From: Cryptomeria japonica
Taxonomy: Eukaryota; Streptophyta; Pinopsida; Cupressales; Cupressaceae
Direction of reading: 5' to 3'
Length of the DNA: 64,000 nucleotides
NCBI RefSeq assembly: GCF_030272615.1
Contig: NC_081410.1
Coordinates: 118,241,140 to 118,305,139 of the forward strand
A model generated the notes under the pieces. The model was not told the origin of the DNA, made no database searches, and worked only from the letters and a program-made list of their open reading frames with translations. The translations under genes and the position numbers were made by a program. Below are positions 34,979 through 45,865 of this stretch, piece by piece (within the stretch, counting starts at the first letter, position 1; each line of letters opens with the position of its first letter).

Positions 34979-37558
34979 CTATTTGGTAGCCTTATCTGCT
35001 TGACACTTCCAATACAGAGCATCAGAAACATCATCCAAGCTCTGTCCTATGGGATATGAGGCATATTCATTTAAGGGAGACCCTGTCTCAAGTTGTAATA
35101 TTTTCGTTTGTAACTTTTGATTCTCCTCTTTAGATTTTTCATACAAGCCCTTATAGGTAATATTTTCCCTGACCAAAAACTCTGTTTGATCCATATTTAA
35201 TTTGGCTACATCCAGGTTCAACTTTGCAGTGACCCTAGGGTCAGTCTTTCCAACCTGATGAATCATGAGGTGTCCAAAGGTTTCTTCGATATCCACAACA
35301 ATTGGCCTTTTTCCTTTCGGATATAATGCCCATTGTAGGAGAGCCTGTTGATCAGGATCATATCCGGAACCTAGGAACAATTTATCTATCTCTCGAGGCA
35401 ACACTTGTTGATTCAAGTCTTGCTTCTTCAAGAATCCATCAAACAGAAGTGCTGAATTTATGTCCCAACCAAAAAAGATGATAACACCAGCCTCTTTTAA
35501 TATTTTCCTCCCTTTCTCAGGGGTCATATCTTTCATGAGGGTATCGATTTCATCCTGTAGTCTTTTCATCTGTTCTTCTTCTGGTCTCCCAGCCATGCTT
35601 CGTTTCACATGGGCCCCTTTATACCGGTACAAGAATGAAAGGAATTCCCTCGAAGAGGTGAATCCGTCATCAGCAATGAAATCCTCATGCTCTGTCATCC
35701 TTATATCAACTACATCTCTAATGTTAAATTCACCAGTGTCCACATTCACCTCTGCTTCAAAACCAAGGGGACAATCTTCTCTAGGAGAGTCAGCAGGGAT
35801 ACTACTAGCAGCTGATTTTGGTGACATGTGAGCCAATGGTTGACTATCCTTTTCAGTGTTGATAAAATGAAGGAATTGTGGGGGCACTCTATGCATAATT
35901 TCTACTTCATGTTGAAGTAGCTTTTTGGCTATCTCCAAAGGATCTTGGAGGTTTCCAAGTAAGTCTCCATCCACCATCCCCCTTGCTCTTTTCCATTTGA
36001 AGGCTTCCCAAGTCATTTCGCTTCTTTCTCTCAAAACCCTGGCCTCTTCCCTTTCAAGGTTCTTGATTAAGTCATCTGGCATTTTAGCCACATGTATTCC
36101 GGCTTTTAGTTTTTGTGACGCCCTGGCAGCTCTTATATACCCCTCAGGATCAAAGTTTTCTCTAGGATCACCCAGAGTCATGCCATAATAATCTAATTTA
36201 TTTTGAAGTAAATGATAGCTTTTGGAACTTTTAACAATAAAATTAGAAAACACCAATAACCCTGGAACAATGGATTGTTTACCAAAATCCCTAAGATGTT
36301 TAGCACTGACAACAGATAATTGTCTCACAATCTCTAGGCTAGCCACCCTGTTTGGTACTGTAATTGGAAGCATGTATGGCTTTCCTTCATACCCAAATAC
36401 CCTGATTTCTGTATGATTAATGTGGCAATACCAGTCACCCCAGTTGTGATCAATCTGAGACTCTGGAGAGAAGTCTTTTAGCCTGAGGAATCTCTTAATT
36501 TCGGGGGACAGAGTATAATCTCTATGTTGTCCAAAGGCCGCACTAAGGGGTTTCACAAAATATTCCTGAAAGTGACAGTATTGGTTGTTCATGAATCTTT
36601 GATCCCATGCAGAAACCCACAACTGAACTGGTTTCTTCAAACCATTCTTATCATAAGCTCTGATGCAGAAATCATCTGACCAGAAATTGATTTCTTGTCC
36701 ACAATAAAGAATGATGTGCATCAGTAAAGAGTACAATGAGAAATGGATATTCACAAGGTCTCCTTTCAACTTTTCCAACCCATGATTTAGGGCATCTGCA
36801 ACATAAATGGCATAGTCAAATGACCTAGGGTCTTTCGATTGTAAATCAGCACACAGAACCATAACCCTAATATCCATGAGAGGATGAGCCTCTAAGCCTA
36901 ATACTTGGGTTGCAACATAGTATGTATACTTAAAATACAGATGGAATTGGTTGACATCAAATGGCACCTTGTCATTTTTGCTGAATGGAACAAAGGACCC
37001 GCCCACTTTCGGCCGGTGAATGGGTAATCTCCACATCCTGTAGATGTTTTCCAAGCTAAAGAATTCTCGCGATAGTTTCTGCATATCAATTTTCTCTTCT
37101 ATTTCCCAGTCTAGATCAAATACCATATCAATAGTCTGTTTGTTAATCACCACCAAGGGATTCCCTCGGTAGTCGCATATGGTTTTGGTTCTTGGATCAT
37201 AGCAATCTACCAGAGCTTTCATTAATTCAACATCCACAAATACATTTGGGACTACCAATTTCCCTAAGTTTTTCTTCCATAGGTTACTTATGGGCTTAGG
37301 AGCATCCCTTCTCTTGTAACTAAACAGGAACAACTCATGTCCCCTGATTTTAGTCCATATGTCTCCCAGATGTTCGAATCTATCCTCCAATCCTTCTTCT
37401 TCACTCTTGATCTTTTTAGACCTCACACTGGATGTCGAGCACTGGTCTAGCAAATCCTGAGTCAAAGCTCTACCTTCCTTTTTCTGTCTTTTGGGCTTCT
37501 CTTCAGGGTTTAGTTCTTTCCCTTTTCTACTCTTTTTAGAAGAAGAAGAAGGTTCCAT
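34979..37558 (-). CDS. 859-aa uncharacterised protein of the insertion
   Basis: The ATG at 37558 opens a Ser/Lys-rich N-terminus with basic nuclear-signal-like runs (KKSRKGKEL, KPKRQKKEGR, residues 8-30). Residues about 60-420 look globular, with LVVPNVFVDVELMKALVDCY, NPLVVINKQTIDMVFDLDWE, QLWVSAWDQRFMNNQY and WGDWYCHINHTEIRVFGYEG. An acidic linker and a helical region (EEEQMKRLQDEIDTLMKDM) follow; the C-terminus is coiled coil. There is no RT, DDE or helicase signature that I can see. The VVINKQTIDMVF piece resembles plant retroelement ORFs and plant-mobile-domain-like proteins only loosely. The ORF is far less decayed than its neighbours, so the insertion is young. The product is hypothetical. 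Confidence 0.65.
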   Translation of the reverse strand: MEPSSSSKKSRKGKELNPEEKPKRQKKEGRALTQDLLDQCSTSSVRSKKIKSEEEGLEDRFEHLGDIWTKIRGHELFLFSYKRRDAPKPISNLWKKNLGKLVVPNVFVDVELMKALVDCYDPRTKTICDYRGNPLVVINKQTIDMVFDLDWEIEEKIDMQKLSREFFSLENIYRMWRLPIHRPKVGGSFVPFSKNDKVPFDVNQFHLYFKYTYYVATQVLGLEAHPLMDIRVMVLCADLQSKDPRSFDYAIYVADALNHGLEKLKGDLVNIHFSLYSLLMHIILYCGQEINFWSDDFCIRAYDKNGLKKPVQLWVSAWDQRFMNNQYCHFQEYFVKPLSAAFGQHRDYTLSPEIKRFLRLKDFSPESQIDHNWGDWYCHINHTEIRVFGYEGKPYMLPITVPNRVASLEIVRQLSVVSAKHLRDFGKQSIVPGLLVFSNFIVKSSKSYHLLQNKLDYYGMTLGDPRENFDPEGYIRAARASQKLKAGIHVAKMPDDLIKNLEREEARVLRERSEMTWEAFKWKRARGMVDGDLLGNLQDPLEIAKKLLQHEVEIMHRVPPQFLHFINTEKDSQPLAHMSPKSAASSIPADSPREDCPLGFEAEVNVDTGEFNIRDVVDIRMTEHEDFIADDGFTSSREFLSFLYRYKGAHVKRSMAGRPEEEQMKRLQDEIDTLMKDMTPEKGRKILKEAGVIIFFGWDINSALLFDGFLKKQDLNQQVLPREIDKLFLGSGYDPDQQALLQWALYPKGKRPIVVDIEETFGHLMIHQVGKTDPRVTAKLNLDVAKLNMDQTEFLVRENITYKGLYEKSKEENQKLQTKILQLETGSPLNEYASYPIGQSLDDVSDALYWKCQADKATK

Positions 37559-38469
37559 AATTTCAGTAAATACGAGAAATCACACTTACTTGGAGAATTG
37601 TTGAACTCTTCTGATTGTCGTTCACGAACTTCAGCAAATTTCTTGCAACTTTCAGTCTCTTGGCATCAATCTGGTTCTCATGAAGATTCGATCAATTCAG
37701 CTGTAATTGGATGGGCAACTTGTGCATAGTTAATGTCTCTGCGTCTATAACGGCTATTCAAATGTTTAAACTTAATTGCAGATGTGACATTCTTCACTTG
37801 GGCTTTTAACTCTTTCGTGGGAAGTACTGTTCAACTGAAATGATCGTGAATCGAGTTTTCGATGAAACCCTTGTCTTCTGCCGAATACTTTAATCTTTCA
37901 TCGAAAGCTCACTTTCCTCGATATCACTTCGTCGGCGAATAGCCCATGTTGAAAAACCATTTTCTAGTCTCCTCGAAATCATCTTTTCCTCGATGAACTT
38001 TCTTTCGATGAGTCATTCGTGAGTTTCATCGAAATCATATTTCGATGAATTTTGTTCTTCGGTGAAAGTTCATGCAAGTTCCTCGAAAGTCTTTTTTCTT
38101 CGATATCCCTTTTGTCGATAAAACCCCCCTGTTTTTGTTCGATATAATGTTATCGATGAGATTTGCTTTTCGATGAATGCTTTTTAAGTTTCTTCGGCAG
38201 TTGTATTTCCTCGACTTCACTTTTTGCTTTTTGCTTTTCACTTTTCGATGAAACTGGAGTATCGATGAGCGGCTTCCTTCATTTATCGAAAGTGATATTC
38301 CGCCGAAGACATCTTTACGTAGTATTTTACTCGTCATGCTCTATTTCAATGAAAGTATTCTTTCGGTAAAACTCCTTTTGAGATGCTCGATATGATATTT
38401 TGGCCGATAATCTTTTAGTTTTCACGCCTATGGGAAGATTTTTTTTTACTTCAAATATAGTGTTCGACA
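37559..38469 (-). promoter_or_regulatory. Upstream region of the 1049-codon ORF with a TCGA motif array
   Basis: Between 37851 and 38467 the tetramer TCGA occurs 21 times, eight of them as TCGATGA and five as TCGAAA. About two would be expected by chance in random DNA, and fewer in CpG-poor repeat DNA. The region is upstream of the ORF on the - strand. A role as promoter or protein-binding array is inference. Confidence 0.5.
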
Positions 38470-38474
38470 GAACC

Positions 38475-39183
38475 TAGGAAATTGTTCCAAGGTTGTAGTT
38501 TACTAAAATTGATGTTTATAAAAAGTGTGATGAGGTATCAAGTCAGTGTGTGTATGAATGCATATGTGCGTGAGATCGAAGGTGAATTAGGCAAAGTTGA
38601 TCGTGTGGTGTTTTGCAAAGCTCTGTATGGATGTGTTGTTGAAGTTTTGAGGATTTGAAATGGATATTATCAGACACTAAGATGTTACATGAATATCATT
38701 TGACTGTTGTTTCCCTAACAGTTTGCAACAGTAAAATCTCCTAACCGAGTAGGTCCTAACATGCCTTAACTTGTAAATCCCCTAACATGGTAGCTCTATA
38801 TCAGAGTGTTAAATCCTCTTGAGAGGTTGATCCTAGCAGATCATAGCTCCTAAAAGGTCTTATCATTTAAATCCCTTAATTGGGTGACTCCTAACCAGGT
38901 CTTCTCCTAACAAGGCATATTTGTAAGACCTTAACCTGTCAAGATTTCTATTCTGTAGATAGTGAATCTTGTGGGTATTAACTCCTATTGTGGTTTTTCC
39001 CTTTTGGGTTTCCACGCATAAATCTCTTGTGTTATGTGGAATTTATTTTATTGAGCATTAGCTTATGTGGTGATATTCCTCTTGTGCTTGATAAGTTTTA
39101 AGTTATTTAAGTTGGTGATCAGACTCATATTATTTTTGCTTGCACTGATTCACTACCCCTTTTAGTGCCTTATAAGTTTATTA
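38475..39183 (+). repeat. Left LTR, second part
   Basis: Picks up at TAGGAAATTGTTCCAAGG exactly where the first part ended and matches the right LTR to its end. The final CA is TA here. Confidence 0.9.
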
Positions 39184-39185
39184 AT

Positions 39186-39199
39186 TAGTATCAGAGTCA
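39186..39199 (+). other. Primer-binding site of the non-autonomous element
   Basis: TAGTATCAGAGTCA follows the left LTR by two bases. It differs from TGGTATCAGAGC(C)A at a few positions, consistent with an initiator tRNA-Met site. Confidence 0.8.
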
Positions 39200-39205
39200 C
39201 CCTTC

Positions 39206-40558
39206 TTGGAGTGTAAAAGCTTGAGAAGGACTCCTAAGGTAGACATGGGGGATATGAGTTATAGAGAGATGTCTCATAAACTTGCAGAAACCAAGGAATC
39301 CCTAGAAACATTGAGAGGCAAGTATAAAACTTCACTTGCTAAGAGAAGAGAGCTAACCGAACAACTGTTGGAGGTTTCTAAAAGCAGTTCTTCTGATGAA
39401 GAAAACATAGGTGCACTGGTTGATGAGGTGGAGAAAGTGAATGATGATAAGACTAACTTGAGGAGAGAGCTAGAAGCCCCAACTATTTGGATGAGTCAAG
39501 AACTTGAAGCGAGGAGGGTAGCAAAAGACAAAATCAAAGAGAAAGAATATGAGATCTTTAAGATAAATAAGGAAAATGACACTCTATATGCACACTGGCA
39601 TGAGGAAAAAGAAGAAAAAGAAGAGATAAAGGCATAACTGGATATGGAAATGTCTCTCAGAGAGACTCTCGTGAAAAGGAATGAAGACCTTACAAAAGAA
39701 CTTGTTGATGCTAATGAGAAGCTTGCAAAGTTTAACAAAATTTCTACCATGCTTGATGAACAAATCCAATCTTAAAGGATGAACGGTGATACAACTAGAT
39801 TGGGTTACAATACATTTGAGAAAGGTGAGTCTTCTTATACTACGAACAACATGCATGAAGGTAAACTTTCTCCTAAGATTCATAAACCCACCGGTAAGAA
39901 ATCCTATAAGCCTGTTTGTTTTAACTATCATAAACGAGGACATACTGCTAATGTTTGTAGAAGCAAATCTAATGTTGCTAATGGTTATAGACCTAATACA
40001 TTTTAAGGATATAAGACTATAACCTTTAATGGTTATTGTTTCACTTGCAACATTCATGGACATAGAGTTGTTGAGTGCAGGTATGGAGGAAATAATCCTA
40101 CATGTCACATGAGTCAGAGGTCTGGTGGTGGTTGGCAAAGAACCTTCAATGATCCGAGAAGTCCTACTTGGCAGAGACCCTATGCTAACCGGTCTAGTCC
40201 ATATGAGATGGGGAAAATAATGAATGTGGCGTGCACAATTTGTCACAACTATGATCATGTAGCTATAAACTGCAAAAGAAGGACTAGTTGAGGCAATGTT
40301 AGACCTTGGAGAGCTTCTGGTATGCCTTGTTATCATTTTCATAAACTGGGACATATGGCAAAGTTTTGCAGAGCTAAAGTGAACCAACTGGTGAATCAAT
40401 CTATTGAATGAAAAGGGAAGATGAAAGTTGATGTGGAGGAGACCAGAGCTAAAATGAACAGAATTTGCAAAAAGAAGGATGATGAGATAACTGAAGTCAA
40501 CCCATCTAAAGATCCCATTTCTTCACCTAGGGTGGAGAAGCCTTCACCGACAAACTAA
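39206..40558 (+). pseudogene. Gag-like ORF: coiled coil plus four CCHC zinc knuckles
   Basis: One frame runs from MECKSLRRTPKVDMGDM to TAA at 40556. Residues 15-190 are charged heptad-rich helix (KLAETKESLETLRGKYKTSL, ELTEQLLEVSK). Four zinc knuckles follow: 39917-39958 (CFNYHKRGHTANVC), 40037-40078 (CFTCNIHGHRVVEC), 40232-40273 (CTICHNYDHVAINC) and 40328-40369 (CYHFHKLGHMAKFC). The second and third are complete; the first and fourth have Tyr or Phe for the second Cys. No capsid domain precedes them. In-frame stops lie near 39635, 39773, 40004, 40289 and 40409. An RNA-binding role is inferred from the knuckles. Confidence 0.8.
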
Positions 40559-41025
40559 GTTGTTTAAAAGCTTAGGGGGAGCTTAATGTTAGATCTTTTT
40601 CAGAATCTCCTGGAGGAAAATAAGGTATGTTAAATCAACATACTTTCATGTATTAGAATTTTTAGAAGTGATTATGTGATCAAACCGGCAGGTTTGATGT
40701 GTTATGTGAACTGGTAATGTTTTATAAGACATTTTAGGGTTTTACTAGTAATGGCATTTAAGGCGGAAGATAATGGGAAAATGAAAGGAACTTTTTGAAT
40801 GTTATTTGTCACATTATATACTTGAGAGCACACAGAGAGCGAGCAGAGAAGAGGTTGTATTTGCAACATCTAACTTGTTTGACATAAATTTGAAGTGTTT
40901 TGGTGTGATCTGCGATCAAGAATTGGTTAAGAAGTTTTGTTGGTGTTTGGAACCCCAGTGCAAAAGCAATAAAAAGTATTTATCTAGATATCTTGTTGTC
41001 TACTTATCTTTTTGAATCATTGAAG

Positions 41026-44000
41026 ATGGACACCCCGCATTTAGTTGATGTTACTGATAGACCCCATCCTGAATTTAAGAGGCATTCGTTTAAATCTGAG
41101 TAAACCGATCCCACTGAAGCCCAATCTGGAGTTCCTTATGGTGTCTTACATGTTGAAGATATTGGATCTTTCTATCATTGTAAACTAGAGGATCTTGGTG
41201 TTGCTACTATTTTTTATCAGTATAAAGCATTTTGTGATAAGAATGGTGTAATAAAGGAACAATTCAAAAGGGTTACCGAGAAATGGTTTCATCATGCCCT
41301 ACAATTTGTTAATGATTTTGATAATGAACTTGTGAGATATGTTCTTATCAGGATTCATGACCAATTTATGTGGCTCGAATGACCACATAAAATTTCCAAG
41401 GAAGCTATTCACGTAGTCACCGAATTTTGTGCCACCCGTGAGGTTCCAATTTTGAGATCCATTCCAAAGAATGATGTAGAAATTTTAATAGGTTCTAAAT
41501 GGGATGGTAGAGAAATGATGGTGAATAATATCTATGATTCGACAGTAAAATATGCTTCTATGGTAATCGGTTACCGGATCTATTACTCTAGCAGGATGAA
41601 CAACATCCATGCTGCAGATATTCATACACCTTACCGGATGATAAAGCAAGATGTTGACTATAACTTGTTAGAGGGGTCGAGGAGTCAACTTGTGTTGAAC
41701 CTGGAATCCATCAAGAAGGATAAGAGGCTAAGGTTTAAGTTTGGACAACTAATTCTTGGTCTATTCTTTTATTTTCAGAAATGTTTCCCCAGCATTGGTG
41801 ATATCCAATGGATACATCACACTCCTACATTGATGTATATGAAGTACATCATTAGAATGCTTGGTAATGATTTTGGAAAGATTGAATGGGGATACTTTAA
41901 ATATTTTTAGAAGAAAATGCATGCAAGGGAAAGGATACTAATAGAGGTCGTCAATCGGTATGTAAACACAATTTGCTTTATGGTTGATACAAATGCTTGC
42001 ATGATGGAGGCAATTGAACCTTGAACCACATGGGTGATACCCATGGGATATGAAGTAGACAAAGATCTTTTGGTTGCACATGCTGATCATTTGCTTTCCC
42101 AACCGGTAGATACAACAGCAGAACATTTTGACATTTACAAGGAGAAATCCCTTCGAGTGCACTCAAAACTTAACCGACCGGTAATTGCAAAGAAGGTTAG
42201 AAAGGAAGTTGAAGAATTTACAGAGCAAGCAAGATTCACAAAGGAAGCCATTGTTGAAGCAAGAGCAAAGCATGCAGCTCAACAAGTCGAAACATCAAGT
42301 GCTCCAACTGGTACCCCCACGTGTGTAAAGAAAAGAGTTGGAAAGGGGAAAGTTGCAGAGAAAGAAAAATCAACTGCTGTTAAAAAGGAGAAACCAGTTG
42401 AAATAAAGAAGGAAAAACCTTCTAAGATTCAATTTCAGAGGAAAGGTAAGATTATTGAACGTCCTGTTGCACCAGTTAAGACTGGTAAAAGGAAAAAGCA
42501 ACAAGCATCAAAACTGGTAGATACTGATGAAGAAGTGACTAAGTCCGGAGGAGAAAAGAAAGCCCTAAGGGCTAGTGGGAAAAGGTCAAAGGGTGTTGGT
42601 ACTTCTACTATGAAATCTTCGAGGAAACCGGTAAGAAAGCTCACACCTTTTGAAAATTTGATAATAAACATTAAAGAGTATGGTTTATTTACTGGTGTGA
42701 AGAAACAATATGATAAGTTTAATGAAGATGAATAAAGGCATATAGAAGATGCAATTGTTTATATGATGAATAAATACAACAAGGTCATAATTGAGTTGCA
42801 AGGGAAAATTCCAAATTCATTGTATAACATAATCGATGCTAGATGGCAGACAACTATAAAACAAGACAGGGAATTCATTGAATATGTTCTGAAAAACTTG
42901 CAACCTGAAGCTACTAAGGAAGAGCTAGATGAAATTCTTGCTAAGGCAAAGACATCTTTCAAGCCGAAGAAAACGTTGACAAGAATGTTAATCCGAGAGA
43001 CCCAATTAGTCCATGAGGAGATTGAAATTTTTTTGAAGAAGGTATTGGGTCTGATTTCAGATGAAGAGGAAGAAGTTAAGGAAGTTGAACCGAAGAAGTT
43101 TGAGGCTGAAGATCTTCTCGATGGCTTTAAGATAACTGATTTTAAGCCTGATGAAATTGTGTTGGATGATCAACTGATGAACACACAAACTAAACCTGAG
43201 ATTATCCCTGATGATGATGATACCAGTAATAATGATGATGCTGATGCTACTAACAATGAAAATGTACATGATGTTGATGCTCAAATGTTTGAGCAACATG
43301 AACAGGAACAAGGATAGGGCGAAAAGAAAAATGAAGAAGAATAGAGGATGAGGAGCCACCGATAGTAACTCCAACTGTTGATAGATAGCCCCCACCAGTA
43401 TAGGAAACTGCAAAGGAGAAGGAAAGTGAAAAGAAAGAGGAGAAGAAGATAGTGAAGAAAAAACCTAAAGTGACACCTTTGTCACTTGATTCTAAAAAGA
43501 AAATTATGGATGAAGATGACAATGATGCGATAAGCATTCAAGGACCCATTAATATGGATATGTTGAGTTAAACCGAGTTGATGGAGATTGCAACTGCCAT
43601 GCAATCCTAGGCCAAGAAGAAGATGATGAAAGAACAACAGAAGGAGGCAGCAACAATAAGAAGTGTTGTTGAGATTTTATCAAGTCTCCTACTAGAGATT
43701 GATACTAATAAATTTGTTACTCCTATTGACAAGCTTGGACAACTTGTTAATGATGTCAGATAACTGATGAAATATTTTGAGGATGCAACTTATGTTAGTG
43801 TTGAGAGGGATTACAAGAAGAAGAGAATAGAGCACTTAATGACTAATATTGATAAAGTGAAAGTTGCTCTTACTGTCAAGAAGGACTGTTTGGAAGAAAC
43901 ACTTGAGACTGGAGGTAAAATACTCTCCACTGTTGCCAAATTTTCATTATTTGGTGCTGATTTGAAGAAGAAAAAGGAGGAAGTTGAGAAAGAACTTGAA

Positions 44001-44357
44001 GTTCTTAGTGAGTCATTCAAGTCCCTTAATGACTCTGCTATCAATTTTGGAAAATCGGTTGTTGAACTTCAACATAAGTTGAAAGCTTATGAGAATGAAC
44101 AAGTTAAGAGGATCATATCATTATAGGAATTACATACACAACTCATACCAAAGGTTGAAATATTGCATAGAGCCTATAAAGAATTTGAAGCTATTCTTGC
44201 AACCTCGGAGATGAGTACCATAGATGCCATGGAGGAGTTTGGTGGACAAATCAATACACTTGTGGAGATTACCGACACTATTTTGGAAACCTGGCATAAT
44301 GATCTAAAGCAGTTGAAATCACATTTTAATGATGCTTTTTCTAATATTGCATTGTAA
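41026..44357 (+). pseudogene. Large ORF of unknown function in place of pol
   Basis: From the ATG at 41026 (MDTPHLVDVTDRPHPEFKRH) one frame reaches 43317 with stops near 41101, 41381, 41908, 42022 and 42733. A shift near 43320-43340 leads to a second frame ending TAA at 44355. The N-terminal third looks folded (ISKEAIHVVTEFCATREV, then RLRFKFGQLILGLFFYF). The middle is a Lys-rich basic region (VKKRVGKGKVAEKEKSTA), then an acidic stretch of Asp/Glu/Asn, and the end is coiled coil (EVEKELEVLSESFKSLND). No RT, protease or integrase motif is present. I do not recognise the family; a gag-like or nucleic-acid-binding role is only a guess. Confidence 0.6.
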
Positions 44358-44633
44358 AAACATTTTAAACTCTTACATTTATATATATGCCATGCAATTT
44401 TGATATATTTTTTATGTAACTGTATGAATTTACTTTCCTTTGCCATTGTTGTCAAAGGTGGAGTAGCTGTAGAGTCAAAATTTTGATGTAATTATATTGG
44501 GGAGTAGCAGTATAAGTCTTTTAATTTTTTTGTAATAGTATGTAATTGCTAAGGGGGAGTATATGTCATGGAGTCAATTTTTGTATTGTACACTTAGTTG
44601 ACAATTTTTTTCCTAAGTGTTGCCATCAATGCC

Positions 44634-44645
44634 AAAGGGGGAGAA
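44634..44645 (+). other. Polypurine tract of the non-autonomous element
   Basis: CAAAGGGGGAGAA-type purine run directly before the right LTR. Confidence 0.85.
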
Positions 44646-45865
44646 TGTTGGCATTTGACTGAACAGGTAAAGATTGTTGGTGATATGCAACCGATAATTG
44701 ATTGATTGGTGAATGTGATGAAGAGATTGAGATTCATGTTTGATGACTAAGTTTTGTGTTGTCATTGATGGCAACAATGTTTTTGTGGTCATCTAAGCCT
44801 TGGAAGCCAACTGATACAAAAGTCAGTTTAGCATAGAACCAGTAATTAGGATCTCAATCGGTAAACTATGAACAAAGTTGCATTTCGACAACCAATACAG
44901 GTGATTCATGAAGAGTTGGATGATGTGGTTTTACAACAATGATGGAGACAGGTATTTGGAGCTATGTTCATAACTACATTGGCAGATTCAACTCGACAAG
45001 AAAGATTTGATGTACAAAGCAAACATTTTGATGAACTTTCAACTGATAGTGATATAGTCACTTAAATCGATAAAATGACATAGGTTTTTGATTTCTTATG
45101 TTGGTGGCCGACATAAGTAAAGCATATATTACACGAATGTCTAGATTCATTGAAGCTAGGAAATTGTTCCAAGGCTGTAGATGACTAAAATTGATGTTTA
45201 TAAAAAGTGTGATGAGGTATCAAGTCGGTGTGTGTATGAATGCATATGTGTGTGAGATCGAAGGTGAATTAGGTGAAGTTGATTGTGCGGTGTTTTGTAA
45301 AGCTTTGTATGGATGTGTTGTTGAAGTTTTGAGGATCTGAAGTAGAACTTATCAAACACTAAAGTGTTACATGAAGATCATTTGATTGTTGTTTCCCTAA
45401 TAGTTTACAACAGTAAAATCCCCTAACCGGGTAGGTCCTAACATGCCTTAACTTGTAAATCCCCTAACATGGTAGCTCTTTATCAAAGTGTTAAATCCTC
45501 TCGTGAGGTTGATCCTAACAGGTCATAGCTCCTAACAGGGCTTATCATTTAAATCCCTTAACCGAGTGACTCCTAACCGGGTTTGCTCCTAACGGGGCAT
45601 GTTTGTAAGACCTTAACCAATCAAGATTTCTATTCTACAGATAGTGAATCTTGTGGGTATTAAATCCCATCGTGGTTTTTACCTTTTGGGTTTCCACGTA
45701 TAAATCTCTTGTGTTATGTGGAATTTGTTTTATTGGGCATTAGCTTATGTGATTGTATTCCTCTTATGCTTGATAAGTTTTAAGTTGTTTAAGTTGGTGA
45801 TCAGACTCATATTGTTTTTGCTTGCACTAATTCACCCCCCCTCTTAGTGCCTTGTAATTTTATCA
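44646..45865 (+). repeat. Right LTR (1220 bp)
   Basis: Intact TGTTGG...TTATCA copy without the insertion. It gives the empty-site reference for the split left LTR. Confidence 0.92.

Larger units (their letters stand above)
33495..38469 (-). mobile_element. 4975-bp insertion with TG...CA ends and a single ~1049-codon ORF
   Basis: The left LTR of the surrounding element is interrupted here, and the intact right LTR shows the empty site. GAACC occurs on both sides (33490-33494 and 38470-38474), a 5-bp duplication that could be read as 6 bp (GAACCT). The unit begins TGTTGGGTCTC and ends GTTCGACA, like an LTR element. I find no direct repeats between its two ends and no convincing terminal inverted repeat. 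Its only large ORF lies on the - strand. Class is undetermined. Confidence 0.8.
32972..45865 (+). mobile_element. Non-autonomous LTR retrotransposon with gag-like ORF and a novel large ORF
   Basis: The LTRs begin TGTTGGCATTTGAC. The left one is 32972-33494 plus 38475-39183, split by an insertion; the right one is 44646-45865. The PBS is 39186-39199 and the PPT is 44634-44645. Flanks ATATA (32967-32971) and ATATT (45866-45870) form an imperfect target duplication. The internal 5.46 kb has two coding regions on the + strand and no protease, integrase, RT or RNase H. The tRNA-Met PBS suggests copia-type or other Met-primed partners. Proteins for mobility would have to come from elsewhere. Confidence 0.88.

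Noticed and set aside
35460-36416. Three + strand ORFs inside the insertion
   Set aside because: Shadows of the long - strand ORF; their composition mirrors it.
33495-38469. Terminal inverted repeat TGTTGGGTC / TGTCGAACA at the ends of the 4975-bp unit
   Set aside because: Only five of nine positions match and the similarity does not extend inward, so I do not call a DNA transposon.
39584-40399. 271-codon ORF on the - strand
   Set aside because: It is antisense to the gag-like ORF with four zinc knuckles and has no domain of its own.
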